From Lachnospiraceae bacterium (GTDB taxonomy: Bacteria; Bacillota; Clostridia; Lachnospirales; Lachnospiraceae): a stretch of 64,000 nucleotides of DNA. The position numbers and the translations under genes were made by a program. The stretch spans positions 57,758 through 121,757 of the forward strand of contig JAILLY010000123.1 of assembly GCA_024692905.1 (NCBI GenBank). Direction: 5' to 3'. The notes under the pieces are model-generated. The model made no database searches. It was not told the DNA's origin and worked only from the letters and a program-made list of their open reading frames with translations. Shown here piece by piece: positions 48,941-58,577 of the stretch (position 1 is its first letter; each line of letters opens with the position of its first letter).

Positions 48941-51187
48941 ATGGAAACAACTGAAGAACAGATAATCAAAACCGAATTTTCTGAGATAATGCAGAAGTCA
49001 TATATCGACTACGCAATGAGCGTAATTATATCCCGTGCGCTGCCGGATGTACGGGACGGCTTAAAGCCCGTCCAGCGGCGTACACTCTACGATATGTATG
49101 AGCTCGGCATACGATGGGATCAGGCTTACCGTAAGTCCGCACGTATCGTTGGTGATACAATGGGTAAATACCATCCGCACGGTGACAGTTCGATCTATGA
49201 TGCTCTTGTCGTCATGTCCCAGGATTTCAAAAAAGGAATGGCACTGGTTGACGGACACGGTAATTTCGGATCGATAGAAGGCGACGGCGCAGCCGCCATG
49301 AGGTACACTGAGGCCCGTCTTCAAAAGGTCACGCAGGAAACGATACTTGCAGATCTTGACAAAGATGTCGTTGATTTCATGCCCAATTTTGACGAGACCG
49401 AAAAAGAACCCGTCGTACTTCCCGCCAAGATACCTAACCTTCTGATAAACGGGACTGAGGGTATTGCCGTCGGAATGGCAACAAATATGCCTCCGCATAA
49501 TCTGTGCGAAGTAATAGATGCGGTGAAGGCATATATAAGGAATCCCGCATTAACAACCGCCGACCTTATGGATTTTATCCCGGGGCCTGATTTCCCCACG
49601 GGCGGGATCGTTGTAAACAAAAACGAACTCCTCGAGGTATATGAGACCGGTGTCGGTAAGATAAAGATAAGGGGAAGGATGGAACTCGAGAAGGGCAAGG
49701 GCGGAAAGAATAAACTTGTCATAACCGAGATCCCCTATACAATGATAGGTGTCGGTATCAGTAAATTCCTTACTGACATCGTAGCTTTGATCGATTCCAA
49801 AAAAACAAACGATATAGTCGATATATCCAACCAGTCAAGCAAGGACGGTATCAGGATAGTTCTTGACTTAAAAAAAGATGCGGATGTTGAGAACCTTAAA
49901 AATATGCTTCTTAAAAAGACCAAACTCGAGGATACGTTCGGCGTCAACATGCTCGCCGTTGCCGACGGACGTCCCGAAACCCTCGGTCTTAAGGATATCA
50001 TCCGTCATCATGTGGATTTCCAGCGTGAGATCCGGACCAGAAAATATAAGAACCTTCTCAAAAAAGAGCTCGATAAAAAGGAGATACAGGAAGGTCTTAT
50101 CCGTGCCTGTGATGTCATAGATCTTATAATCGAGATACTCCGCGGTTCGAAAGATGTAAAAATGGCAAAGGCCTGTCTCGTGGAGGGCATCGTCGAGGGG
50201 ATAATCTTCAAGTCAAGGATATCCAAAAAAATGGCCGAGCAGCTCAGGTTTACGGACCGTCAGGCCGACGCGATCCTTGCAATGAGGCTCAGCAAGCTCA
50301 TAGGGCTCGAGATCGAAGCGCTTATGAAGGAGCATGAGGAGACCCTTAATAATATAAATACCTACAAGGATCTTCTTACGAATCCAAAGTCGATGGACAG
50401 ACTGATCATAAAAGAACTTGACGGATATAAAAAGGAATACGGAAGAGAACGCCGCACGGCAATAGAGAATGCCGCAGAGATCGTATTCGAAGAGAAGAAG
50501 ATCGAAGAAGCCGAGGTCATGTTCTTAATGGACCGTTTCGGATACTGCAAGACCATAGACCTTTCTTCATATGACCGGAATAAAGAAACTATCGATTCTG
50601 AGAACAGATATATCTTCCCGATCATGAACACCGGTCGTGTCTGTCTGTTCACGAACACCGGTTATATGCATACGGTCAAGGTAATGGACCTTCCGTACGG
50701 ACGCTTAAGGGACAAGGGAATTCCTGTCGATAATGTCAGCAATTATACCTCATCGACAGAAAGCATAGTATATGTATGCGATCTTAAAGAACTTATAATG
50801 GAGAAGCTGTGTTTTGCAACGAAAAAGTCCATGCTGAAGCATGTATACGGCACGGAATTTGATGTTACCAAACGGTCGGTCGCGGCAACCGGACTTAATG
50901 ATGGCGACGAACTGATCGGTGTTTTCCCTATCACGGACGAGCGCAATATCGTTCTTCGCACCAGGGACGGCTATTTCCTCAAGTTCCAGCTCGAAGAGAT
51001 CCCCCTTAAAAAGAAGGGTGCGGCCGGTGTCCGCGGCATGAAACTGACCGGATCCGACGAAGTTACCGACGTATATCTTATAAAGAACGGAAGCGACATG
51101 AGTGTGGAACTTGGCGGACGTAATCTCGAACTCAACAGGCTGAAGCTTGCGAGACGTGATACCAAGGGAACAAAAGTGAGGGTATAA
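48941..51187 (+). CDS. Type IIA DNA topoisomerase cleavage subunit (GyrA/ParC family)
   Basis: The 748-residue protein cuts and rejoins DNA through Tyr122 (AMRYTEARL). The quinolone region HPHGDSSIYDAL carries Ser83 and Asp87, the sensitive residues in E. coli numbering, by direct count. The helical core and a beta-pinwheel C-terminal domain follow. The GyrA box (QRRGGKG in gyrases) is not visible; the matching place near residue 585 reads GRLRDKGIPVDNV. The total is about 70-120 residues shorter than usual GyrA. This suggests a decatenase (topoisomerase IV-like) or a divergent gyrase. The ribosome site is AGGGGAAA. It lies in an operon with its ATPase partner. Confidence 0.92.
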   Translation: METTEEQIIKTEFSEIMQKSYIDYAMSVIISRALPDVRDGLKPVQRRTLYDMYELGIRWDQAYRKSARIVGDTMGKYHPHGDSSIYDALVVMSQDFKKGMALVDGHGNFGSIEGDGAAAMRYTEARLQKVTQETILADLDKDVVDFMPNFDETEKEPVVLPAKIPNLLINGTEGIAVGMATNMPPHNLCEVIDAVKAYIRNPALTTADLMDFIPGPDFPTGGIVVNKNELLEVYETGVGKIKIRGRMELEKGKGGKNKLVITEIPYTMIGVGISKFLTDIVALIDSKKTNDIVDISNQSSKDGIRIVLDLKKDADVENLKNMLLKKTKLEDTFGVNMLAVADGRPETLGLKDIIRHHVDFQREIRTRKYKNLLKKELDKKEIQEGLIRACDVIDLIIEILRGSKDVKMAKACLVEGIVEGIIFKSRISKKMAEQLRFTDRQADAILAMRLSKLIGLEIEALMKEHEETLNNINTYKDLLTNPKSMDRLIIKELDGYKKEYGRERRTAIENAAEIVFEEKKIEEAEVMFLMDRFGYCKTIDLSSYDRNKETIDSENRYIFPIMNTGRVCLFTNTGYMHTVKVMDLPYGRLRDKGIPVDNVSNYTSSTESIVYVCDLKELIMEKLCFATKKSMLKHVYGTEFDVTKRSVAATGLNDGDELIGVFPITDERNIVLRTRDGYFLKFQLEEIPLKKKGAAGVRGMKLTGSDEVTDVYLIKNGSDMSVELGGRNLELNRLKLARRDTKGTKVRV

Positions 51188-51195
51188 ACGAAAGT

Positions 51196-51756
51196 ATGAG
51201 AGTGATCGCGGGAGAAGCAAGAAGACTTAAACTCAAGGCACCAGACGGGTATGAGACAAGGCCCACTTCGGATAAGATAAAGGAAACCCTGTTCAATATG
51301 CTGATGCCATATATATACAGCGACACGATGTTTTTGGACCTTTTCGCCGGGAGCGGCGGAATAGGGATCGAAGCTTTAAGCCGCGGCGCAAAATATGCCG
51401 TTTTCGTGGATAATTCAAAAAAGGCATGCGCATGTATTACGGAAAACCTCACAAACACCAGGTTGTCAGACAGGGCAAGAGTCATCAATTCAGATGTTCT
51501 GACCTCTCTTAAGCGGTTGGAGGGCACCGGTGTATATGATATAATATTTATGGATCCGCCTTACGATCTCGGGCTTGAAAAAGATACTCTCAGATATCTT
51601 GCTTCTTCGCCGCTTGTTTCACCGGAAACACTCATTATCATTGAGGCGTCAAAGGATACGGTATTTGATGATATAGAAGATCTCGGATTTGAAGTCGTAA
51701 AATATAAGGAATACAAAAACAACTGCCACCTGTTCATAAAACCTTCAGGCAAATAG
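51196..51756 (+). CDS. rsmD: 16S rRNA (guanine-966-N2)-methyltransferase
   Basis: RsmD methylates G966 of 16S rRNA. The 186-residue protein begins [18 protein letters not shown] with [15 protein letters not shown], has the SAM site [19 protein letters not shown] near residue 47, and the catalytic motif FMDPPYD near 117, all diagnostic. The start is 8 nt after the topoisomerase stop; the ribosome site is weak, so translation may be coupled. coaD follows 10 nt later, a conserved pair in Firmicutes. Confidence 0.96.
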   Translation: MRVIAGEARRLKLKAPDGYETRPTSDKIKETLFNMLMPYIYSDTMFLDLFAGSGGIGIEALSRGAKYAVFVDNSKKACACITENLTNTRLSDRARVINSDVLTSLKRLEGTGVYDIIFMDPPYDLGLEKDTLRYLASSPLVSPETLIIIEASKDTVFDDIEDLGFEVVKYKEYKNNCHLFIKPSGK

Positions 51757-51766
51757 GAGAACGGCG

Positions 51767-52246
51767 ATGAAAAATGCGATATACCCCGGGAGCTTTGATC
51801 CCGTCACTTACGGACATATAGATATAATAAAGAGAGCCGCCGAAATATTTGATTCTCTTACGGTGAGCGTGCTCATCAACAATGCCAAAACTCCGTTGTT
51901 TTCTGTTGAGGAACGTGTTAATATATTAAAGGACATCACGAAGGATATGGGTAATGTCCACGTCAGGAGTTATGACGGACTGTTGGTGGAATGCTGCAGG
52001 GCAAATGATGCACATGTGATCATAAGGGGACTGCGTGCGGTAACAGATTTCGAATATGAACTACAGCTTGCGCAGACCAACTGCAAACTCGCTGAGGACA
52101 TAGATACCGTTTTTCTCGCAACCCGTTTGGAATACGCATATCTGAGTTCTTCAACCGTTAAAGAGGTGGCTAGTTTCGGAGGCGACATAAGCAAGTTCGT
52201 CCCGCCTTTTATTGCGGATTTGGTATATAATAAATACGGCAGATAA
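51767..52246 (+). CDS. coaD: Phosphopantetheine adenylyltransferase
   Basis: CoaD joins 4'-phosphopantetheine and ATP to make dephospho-CoA, the fourth step of CoA synthesis. The 159-residue hexameric enzyme has [17 protein letters not shown] at the start with the HxGH-like ATP motif, the loop [19 protein letters not shown] near residue 85, and the C-terminal [19 protein letters not shown]. The ribosome site is AGGAGAA. It is followed by a coiled-coil gene 22 nt later. Confidence 0.97.
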   Translation: MKNAIYPGSFDPVTYGHIDIIKRAAEIFDSLTVSVLINNAKTPLFSVEERVNILKDITKDMGNVHVRSYDGLLVECCRANDAHVIIRGLRAVTDFEYELQLAQTNCKLAEDIDTVFLATRLEYAYLSSSTVKEVASFGGDISKFVPPFIADLVYNKYGR

Positions 52247-52268
52247 ACGCGACTGATTAGGAGGAGAA

Positions 52269-52910
52269 ATGAGCAGCAAGATTGAACAGATTATTGATGA
52301 GATCGAGGATTTTATAGACGGTTGCAAGTTCCAGGCCTTCTCAAGTACCAACATCCTTGTCGATAAGGAACACATCGAGGAACTTCTTCGTGAACTGAGG
52401 ATGAAGACCCCCGATGAGATCAAACGCTATCAGAAGATAATAAGCAATAAGGAAGCCATTCTGAACGATGCCAAGGAAAAGGCCGAAGCAATGATCAATG
52501 AGGCCCAGATACACACCGATCATATGGTGAACGAGCATGAGATCATGCAGCAGGCATATGCACAGGCAAATGAAGTTGTTCAGCAGGCAGTATCGCAGGC
52601 TCAGCAGATTCTCGATACCGCAACATCGGATGCAAATGATATCAGGCAATCTGCAATGAAATATACCGATGATATGCTGGCAGTGGTCCAGGGGATCTTA
52701 AAGACCGCCATCAGTGATGCCGAGTCCAAATATTCAGGGCTCATAGAACGCTTAAAAAGTTCGGCCGCCACGGTCGACAAAAACAGGGCGGATCTGTATC
52801 CGCAGGTTGAGCTCGAGAAGGAGATCGCATCGATAGAAGGGATAAACCTGCCCAAGCCGGATACAGGATCGAACGGCAGCGGCATAAATCTTGACATGCT
52901 CAGCAAATAA
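52269..52910 (+). CDS. Coiled-coil protein (ATPase subunit H/DivIVA-like in appearance)
   Basis: The 213-residue soluble protein is mostly a long helix (about 50-165) rich in Ala, Gln, Asn and Glu, as in ATPase stalk subunits. The N-terminal part (QIIDEIEDFIDGCKFQAFSSTNILVDKEHIEELL) looks like the short membrane-binding lead of DivIVA/SepIVA-like coiled-coil proteins. Homologues in Clostridia are often labelled ATPase or V-type ATP synthase subunit H, but no ATPase genes are near, so a cell-envelope or division role seems as likely. The start has AGGAGGAG. A perfect hairpin terminator follows. Confidence 0.75.
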   Translation: MSSKIEQIIDEIEDFIDGCKFQAFSSTNILVDKEHIEELLRELRMKTPDEIKRYQKIISNKEAILNDAKEKAEAMINEAQIHTDHMVNEHEIMQQAYAQANEVVQQAVSQAQQILDTATSDANDIRQSAMKYTDDMLAVVQGILKTAISDAESKYSGLIERLKSSAATVDKNRADLYPQVELEKEIASIEGINLPKPDTGSNGSGINLDMLSK

Positions 52911-52915
52911 GATAC

Positions 52916-52942
52916 GGGAGCCGAAGCTTCGGCTCCCTTTTT
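52916..52942 (+). terminator. Rho-independent terminator after the coiled-coil gene
   Basis: A perfect 22-nt palindrome (GGGAGCCGAAG with its complement, 52916-52937) is followed by five T residues. It ends the rsmD-coaD transcript. The next gene starts 22 nt beyond, so that gene needs read-through or a promoter within the hairpin region. Confidence 0.9.
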
Positions 52943-52964
52943 AAGTTTTTACGGAGTGAACGAT

Positions 52965-54419
52965 ATGGGAGTACTTGAAGGACTGAAACCTGAAAAGGTA
53001 TTTCATTTTTTTGAAGAGATCTGTTCGATCCCGCACGGGTCGGGAAACACCGGGGCAATCGCCGGATACTGTAAGGATTTTGCAGACAAGCGCGGTCTTT
53101 ACTGTGTAAAGGACGACTATAACAACGTCCTTATTAAAAAGAATGCATCAAAAGGACGCGAAAAATGCGAACCTCTTATGCTTCAGGGCCATCTTGACAT
53201 GGTATGCGAAAAGAATTTCGACAGCGATCCCAGGTTTGATTTTTCAAAGGACCCCTTAAGACTCTCCGTTATGGATGATTATATATATGCAAAGGGCACG
53301 ACTCTTGGCGGCGATGACGGCATTGCCGTTGCATATATGCTTGCAATACTTGATGACGATAAGATCTCTCATCCTGCTCTTGAATGCCTTTTTACATCCG
53401 ATGAGGAAACCGGGATGATCGGAATGACCAATTTCGATGCATCTTCAATAAAGGCCACCCGCATGATCAACATAGATAACGAACGCGAAGGAGAAATACT
53501 GGTCAGCTCCGCAGGCGGACGTAAGGTAAAATGCCATATACCCGTAAGATATATAAGCGGGAGCGGACTCTCATACGATATAATAATCTGCGGACTGCTT
53601 GGCGGCCATTCGGGTTCGGAGATCGATAAATACAGGGGGAACGCCAACCTTCTTATGGGCAGGCTCCTTCATTATTTAAGCAGCCGCGTCAAATACGAAC
53701 TGTATTATTTAAAGGGCGGGCTTCAGGATAATGCGATCCCAAGGGAAGCCAAGGCATCCGTCATTATAGACCCTAAAGATGCAGCGGTATTTGAGGATGC
53801 GATCACCGGATTTGAAATGACTGTCATCAATGAATACCGCGGAATCGAAAACAACATTACCATCTACTGTGAAGCGGGAGAGACCGTAAACGAACGTGTG
53901 CTTTCGGATAAGACAAAAGAACGCGTTATCTTTCTTTTAATGACGATCCCCGACGGCATAACTAAGATGTGCCCGGAGTCCGCAAACATTGTTCAAACCT
54001 CATCAAATGCAGGTATAATGCGTCTTCGCGATGATTATTTCTCACTTATCATAAGCATAAGGAGTTCCATTTCATCCGAAAAAGAAGCATTGAGCGATAA
54101 GATCAGATACCTGACCGAAACCATCGGCGGTGAATACATTATCGAATCCGATTATCCCGCCTGGGAATACAGTGAAAATTCGGGGCTGAGGGATATGGTC
54201 GTAAAGGTATACAAAGAACTCTTTGGCCGCGATCCCCATGTCACTTCAATACATGCAGGCCTCGAATGCGGCATAATATTTGATAAAGTCAAAGGTATGG
54301 ATATAGTGTCCATAGGACCCGATATCGATGATATACATACCCCCAAGGAAAAACTTAGTATCTCAAGCACGGAACGTACATGGCGTTTATTACTTAGGAT
54401 AATGGAGATGTGTGAGTGA
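52965..54419 (+). CDS. Aminoacyl-histidine dipeptidase (PepD-like, M20 family)
   Basis: PepD cleaves dipeptides such as Xaa-His and carnosine-like substrates with two zinc ions. The 484-residue protein has LQGHLDMVCEK near residue 75 with a metal His/Asp, LGGDDGIAVAYMLAIL near 108, and FTSDEETGMIGM near 145. Further family segments are AGGRKVKCHIP, GGHSGSEIDKYRGN near 210, and near the end IHAGLECGI. ATG 52965 is preferred over GTG 52956, with CGGAG 8 nt upstream. It begins just 22 nt after the terminator and overlaps the RsuA-family gene by 4 nt. Confidence 0.92.
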   Translation: MGVLEGLKPEKVFHFFEEICSIPHGSGNTGAIAGYCKDFADKRGLYCVKDDYNNVLIKKNASKGREKCEPLMLQGHLDMVCEKNFDSDPRFDFSKDPLRLSVMDDYIYAKGTTLGGDDGIAVAYMLAILDDDKISHPALECLFTSDEETGMIGMTNFDASSIKATRMINIDNEREGEILVSSAGGRKVKCHIPVRYISGSGLSYDIIICGLLGGHSGSEIDKYRGNANLLMGRLLHYLSSRVKYELYYLKGGLQDNAIPREAKASVIIDPKDAAVFEDAITGFEMTVINEYRGIENNITIYCEAGETVNERVLSDKTKERVIFLLMTIPDGITKMCPESANIVQTSSNAGIMRLRDDYFSLIISIRSSISSEKEALSDKIRYLTETIGGEYIIESDYPAWEYSENSGLRDMVVKVYKELFGRDPHVTSIHAGLECGIIFDKVKGMDIVSIGPDIDDIHTPKEKLSISSTERTWRLLLRIMEMCE

Positions 54420-55183
54420 TGGATGAATTGATCAGGCTTGACAGATTTCTTTCGGGTTGCGGAACGGGAAGCCGCAAGAGTGCAGCCGGACTTATAAGGG
54501 CGGGACGTGTTAAAGTCGACGGAAACATTATATCCGACCCCGGACACAAGGTCAGTGAACATGCTTCGGTCACTTTGGACGGAAGCGAACTTAAATATGA
54601 GAAGTATTCATATTATATGCTGAACAAACCGGCCGGATGTGTAAGTGCTGTAAAGGACGCTCTGAGCGATACGGTCATATCCTATCTTAAAGGGGTCAAT
54701 ACCAACGGTCTTTTCCCCATCGGAAGGCTTGACAAGGATACGGAAGGACTTCTTCTTATAACCAATGACGGGGAGCTTTGTCATGCACTGACCTCGCCAA
54801 GACGCCATGTCCAGAAAGCATACTATACAGCCTGCGACAAACCGCTTGCAAAGGATGCGGTAAAACGCCTTGCCTCAGGACTTGATATAGGAGACGATAC
54901 ACCGTGTCTTCCTGCGATACTGACAAAAGCCGATCCTTACGGCGAAGATCCGGCATACCTGCTGACTCTTACCGAGGGAAGGTTCCATCAGGTAAAGAGG
55001 ATGATCTATACGCTCGGCTCAAATGTCGTTTATTTAAAAAGACTGACCGTTGGAGGGGTGAAGCTTGACGAATCACTTAAACCCGGCGAGTTTCGGCCGC
55101 TCACCCATGATGAGATCGCCATATTAAAGTCAGGTGCCTTAAGCGGTGAAAAGGATTCCCGGGATGAAAACGGGGAAGGGTAA
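54416..55183 (+). CDS. RsuA/RluB family rRNA pseudouridine synthase
   Basis: The enzyme isomerises a uridine in 16S (RsuA) or 23S (RluB/E/F) rRNA. The 255-residue protein has an N-terminal S4 domain (IRLDRFLSGCGTGSRKSAAGLIRAG), the catalytic motif GRLDKDTEGLLLITNDG near residue 102 with the nucleophile Asp, and the C-terminal RFHQVKRMIYTLGS. GTG 54416 gives a 4-nt overlap with pepD; ATG 54419 is an alternative. The exact target base cannot be named. It overlaps the following gene by 20 nt when that gene starts at 55164. Confidence 0.93.
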   Translation: MMDELIRLDRFLSGCGTGSRKSAAGLIRAGRVKVDGNIISDPGHKVSEHASVTLDGSELKYEKYSYYMLNKPAGCVSAVKDALSDTVISYLKGVNTNGLFPIGRLDKDTEGLLLITNDGELCHALTSPRRHVQKAYYTACDKPLAKDAVKRLASGLDIGDDTPCLPAILTKADPYGEDPAYLLTLTEGRFHQVKRMIYTLGSNVVYLKRLTVGGVKLDESLKPGEFRPLTHDEIAILKSGALSGEKDSRDENGEG

Positions 55184-55754
55184 GGGTGAAAAAGGGAATA
55201 TAAATATACGTCGGATCAGGGTGACTGTGCTCACCCTGTTAATGTATATATGCTCAATAGGCATCTTTATACTCGGTGTAAAGCTCACAGGTACCAGACG
55301 CAATCTCCTGACGGTTGCAGCTATCCTCGGAATACTTCCCGCAAGCAAGAGTCTTGTGAACATGATAATGCTCTTAAGGTTTAAGTCTGTAAGCGATGAT
55401 CTGTTCAGATCCCATTGTGATGCCGCAGGGAGCATCCCGGTCATATATGAACTTCCCTTTACAACCTACGAAAAAACGTTTTTTGTCGAGGCCGTCTCAT
55501 GCGTCGGCAGTACGCTCAGTGTATGCTATATTACGCAGACAGGCAAAAAGTCACCCGGGTACAGCGGGCAGAAGAAATTGAAAGAACATCTTGAAGGCGT
55601 ACTCAAAAACGATGGTTTCAGTGATTTCACGATCAAGATATTTGAAAACAGGGATGACTATTTTAACCGGCTTTCGGAGATAAACCAAAAAGGGTTGACC
55701 GCAACTGATGAAGACAGGCGCATGCTTGACACATTAAAGGCAGTAAGCCTGTGA
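55164..55754 (+). CDS. Hypothetical membrane protein (196 aa)
   Basis: The 196-residue protein has a basic N-terminus (MKTGKGKGEKGN) followed by two membrane helices at about 22-42 and 48-68. A cytoplasmic part contains the segment PVIYELPFTTYEKTFFVEAV and a helix-strand C-terminus. I recognise no family. Start 55164 has AGGA 8 nt upstream; a GTG at 55146 is an alternative. It lies between two pseudouridine synthase genes. Conserved position in an operon supports it being real. Confidence 0.72.
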   Translation: MKTGKGKGEKGNINIRRIRVTVLTLLMYICSIGIFILGVKLTGTRRNLLTVAAILGILPASKSLVNMIMLLRFKSVSDDLFRSHCDAAGSIPVIYELPFTTYEKTFFVEAVSCVGSTLSVCYITQTGKKSPGYSGQKKLKEHLEGVLKNDGFSDFTIKIFENRDDYFNRLSEINQKGLTATDEDRRMLDTLKAVSL

Positions 55755-55772
55755 TATGACTTTACAACACAT

Positions 55773-56750
55773 ATGAAAGAATATGTTATCGCAGCCTCTG
55801 ATGAAGGCTCAAGACTAGACAAACAGCTTTTTAAGATAATGGACAAAGCCACCGCCGGCTTCATATATAAAATGCTCAGGAAAAAGAATATCACGCTAAA
55901 CGGCAGGAGAGCATCAGGCAGCGAGCGGCTAAAATGTGATGATGTGATCAGGATCTATCTCAGTGATGATACCTTTGATCTTATGAGAACAGAGAAAAAG
56001 GAATTTATTTCTTCCGCGCACGGTGACATATCCGGGCACATTATATATGAAGATGAAGACATACTGCTTATCAATAAACCTTCGGGAATGCTCTCACAGC
56101 GCTCGTCAGCCAAGGATACGTCCTTAAATGAGCTGTGTCTTAAATACCTGATGGATAATGATAAGGCAGGAAGTTCAAACCTTGATGTTTTTGTCCCTTC
56201 AATATGCAACAGGCTTGACAGAAACACATCCGGGATAGTCATCTTTGCCAAGACCTACGTCTGCGCGCGGTGTATTGCATCCATGCTTAAGGAGCACCGG
56301 CTTAAGAAGACATACCGGTGTCATGTAAAAGGTATCATTAATGAACCGCTCAGCTTAAACGGATACCTGACAAAAGATCATAAGTCAAATATCGTTAAGG
56401 TCACGGACATTAAAACCGACGGATCATCAAAGATAATTACAAGATACAGGCCGGTTAAAGTATATAAGGACCACACGCTGCTCGAAGTTGATCTGGTTAC
56501 CGGAAAATCCCATCAGATAAGAGCGCATCTGTCCTCCGTCCATCATCCGGTGCTCGGGGACAATAAATACGGTGACTTTGATCTTAACCGGCGTCTGAAG
56601 GAAAAATACCGTATAGATTCACAGATGCTTCATGCATACAGCCTTACACTGCCGGATGATATGCCGCCGGAACTAAAAAGGCTCTCGGGAATGAACTTTC
56701 AGGCTCCCATGCCTGATATTTTTGAGAAACTTGACCGGGACACAGTATAA
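55773..56750 (+). CDS. RluA family pseudouridine synthase
   Basis: The 325-residue protein has an S4-like N-terminal domain (RLDKQLFKIMDKATAGFIYKM), the linker IIYEDEDILLINKPSGML near residue 92, and the catalytic motif ICNRLDRNTSGIVIFAK near 148 with the Asp nucleophile. The core LVTGKSHQIRAHLSSVHHPVLGD near 240 is also conserved. This is the RluA/RluC/RluD family, which modifies 23S rRNA or tRNA. The specific target is not predictable here. The start ATG is 18 nt after the previous stop with a weak ribosome site. recU begins 13 nt after its end. Confidence 0.93.
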   Translation: MKEYVIAASDEGSRLDKQLFKIMDKATAGFIYKMLRKKNITLNGRRASGSERLKCDDVIRIYLSDDTFDLMRTEKKEFISSAHGDISGHIIYEDEDILLINKPSGMLSQRSSAKDTSLNELCLKYLMDNDKAGSSNLDVFVPSICNRLDRNTSGIVIFAKTYVCARCIASMLKEHRLKKTYRCHVKGIINEPLSLNGYLTKDHKSNIVKVTDIKTDGSSKIITRYRPVKVYKDHTLLEVDLVTGKSHQIRAHLSSVHHPVLGDNKYGDFDLNRRLKEKYRIDSQMLHAYSLTLPDDMPPELKRLSGMNFQAPMPDIFEKLDRDTV

Positions 56751-56763
56751 ACAGGGAGAGTAT

Positions 56764-57300
56764 ATGCCTACTTGGAACAGCCGCGGCCTGCGCGGTTCAA
56801 TGCTCGAAGAGCTGATAAACCGTACAAATGAAAAATACAGGGAAAAGTCATTGGCACTTATCCAAAAAATACCCACACCGATAACACCGATCAATATTGA
56901 TAAGTCGAACAAACAGATAACGCTCGCTTATTTTGATCAGAAAAGTACCGTCGATTATATCGGTGCGGTACAGGGTATACCCGTATGCTTCGATGCCAAA
57001 GAATGCGCAACCGAAACCTTTGCACTTTCCAATGTGCACGATCATCAGTTCCGTTTCATGAAGGAATTTGAGGGACAGGGGGGCATAGCATTTCTTCTGA
57101 TATATTTTTCCGGCATCGATGTATATTATTATCTTAAATTTTCCGGGCTTTCCGTGTTTTACGAACGGATGATGAGCGGAGGACGGAAGAGTTTCAGGTA
57201 TGATGAGCTTGATCCTTCATACATAATACCTCACAGCCACGGTGTCATCATTCCTTATCTCGAACTGGTAAACAAGGATCTTAATGACAGGGATATCTGA
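56764..57300 (+). CDS. recU: Holliday junction resolvase RecU
   Basis: RecU cleaves four-way DNA junctions in Firmicutes, which lack the E. coli RuvC. The 178-residue protein has the N-terminal RGLRGSMLEELINRTNEKY, the catalytic strand STVDYIGAVQGIPVCFDAKE with its Asp/Glu, and the segment VHDHQFRFMKEFEGQGGIAFLLIYF near residue 88. Start 56764 follows GGGAGAG; the longer in-frame start at 56722 lies inside the preceding gene. In B. subtilis recU sits with ponA; that is not the case here. It completes the RuvAB set at 29 kb. Confidence 0.93.
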   Translation: MPTWNSRGLRGSMLEELINRTNEKYREKSLALIQKIPTPITPINIDKSNKQITLAYFDQKSTVDYIGAVQGIPVCFDAKECATETFALSNVHDHQFRFMKEFEGQGGIAFLLIYFSGIDVYYYLKFSGLSVFYERMMSGGRKSFRYDELDPSYIIPHSHGVIIPYLELVNKDLNDRDI

Positions 57301-57303
57301 TGA

Positions 57304-57332
57304 TTGACAACAGGATGATATGTGTTTATAAT
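57304..57332 (+). promoter_or_regulatory. Perfect consensus sigma-A promoter for the histidine operon
   Basis: TTGACA at 57304-57309 and TATAAT at 57327-57332 match the consensus in every base, with 17 nt spacing, starting 4 nt after the recU stop. The leader of about 50 nt holds no T-box-sized structure. Confidence 0.85.
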
Positions 57333-57386
57333 TATCGACGTGGTAGCATGGTAATGCATTAGCACGCAAAAGCGAACGGAGCGGAT

Positions 57387-58577
57387 ATGTATAAAAAACT
57401 GATCCACACCCCCGAGGGGGTACGCGATATCTACGGTATCGAAAACAGGAATAAACTGGCTGTTGAAGACAGCATAATGAAGCTTATAAGAAACTACGGC
57501 TACGAAGATATCCAAACGCCAGTGTTCGAATTCTTTGATATTTTTTCGGGCAATATCGGTACCATACCTTCAAAGGAGCTCTATAAGTTCTTTGACAAAG
57601 AGGGTAATACACTGGCTCTTCGTCCCGATTTTACACCGTCAATAGCAAGGGCGACCGCAAAATATTTTGCCGATGATAATATGCCGCTTAGGTTCTGTTA
57701 TATCGGAAATACATTCAACAACACCATGGAATACAGGGGAAGGCTCAAAGAAACCACGGAGATAGGTGCCGAACTCATAAACGATGACAGTGTTGATGCG
57801 GATGTCGAAGTACTTATGATGGTCATAGAAGCGCTTTTAAAGTGCGGTATACGGGATTTTCAGCTAAGTATTGGCAATGTTGAGTTCTTCAAGGGTTTAT
57901 GTGCCGAATACGGTATAAACGAAGAAATGGAACTTAAACTTCGTGAAACCATAAATGACAAGAGCTATTTCGGAACCCAGGATATCCTTGACTCCCTTGA
58001 TCTTAAAGATAACGTAAAAGAGATCTTTTCGCGGATGCCTGAAATGTTCGGAGGGCTTGATACACTTAAGGAAGCCGCGGGTTATGTGACAAACGAACGG
58101 TCAAGAGGCGCAATAGAAAGGCTTCAGAACATATATGACATCCTTAAACACAACGGCATGGATGCCTATGTGACTTTCGACCCCGGAATGCTCAGCAAAT
58201 ACAATTACTATACGGGGATAATATTCAGAGCTTATACATACGGGAGCGGTGATGCGGTTATCAAAGGAGGAAGATACGACAATCTGCTCAGCGAGTTCGG
58301 CAAATCTGCTCCGGCTGTAGGTTTCTGCATTATGGTCGACCAGCTGTTGTCGGTACTTTCAAGGCAGAATATCAGTATAAAGCTTCCGGGATATGATAAG
58401 TACCTTCTGTCATATAACGAAAAAACACGAAGGGATGCATACCTTAAAGCCATTAAATTAAGAGAACAGGGTAAATGTGTCGTGATGGTCAATGAAAGAG
58501 TGTACGATCGCGACAGCATAAATACATACGCGGACGAAAACGGATATAAACACATTACGGCAGAGGATGAAGCATGA
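57387..58577 (+). CDS. hisZ: ATP phosphoribosyltransferase regulatory subunit HisZ
   Basis: HisZ is a catalytically inactive histidyl-tRNA-synthetase paralogue that activates the short HisG. The 396-residue protein has the HisRS motif 1-like region [17 protein letters not shown], motif 2 [17 protein letters not shown] near residue 70, and an N-terminal catalytic-like core without the HisRS anticodon-binding domain. Its position directly before a short hisG (4-nt overlap) is diagnostic. The ribosome site is ACGGAG. It heads the his operon behind a consensus promoter. Confidence 0.95.
   Translation: MYKKLIHTPEGVRDIYGIENRNKLAVEDSIMKLIRNYGYEDIQTPVFEFFDIFSGNIGTIPSKELYKFFDKEGNTLALRPDFTPSIARATAKYFADDNMPLRFCYIGNTFNNTMEYRGRLKETTEIGAELINDDSVDADVEVLMMVIEALLKCGIRDFQLSIGNVEFFKGLCAEYGINEEMELKLRETINDKSYFGTQDILDSLDLKDNVKEIFSRMPEMFGGLDTLKEAAGYVTNERSRGAIERLQNIYDILKHNGMDAYVTFDPGMLSKYNYYTGIIFRAYTYGSGDAVIKGGRYDNLLSEFGKSAPAVGFCIMVDQLLSVLSRQNISIKLPGYDKYLLSYNEKTRRDAYLKAIKLREQGKCVVMVNERVYDRDSINTYADENGYKHITAEDEA

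Noticed and set aside
46997..51187. Origin-linked gyrB-gyrA locus
   Set aside because: No dnaA, dnaN or recF genes or DnaA-box cluster are near; the pair has its own promoter and a different neighbourhood.
57333..57386. T-box or histidine leader peptide before hisZ
   Set aside because: The leader is only about 50 nt and has no T-box sequence, terminator hairpin or run of histidine codons.
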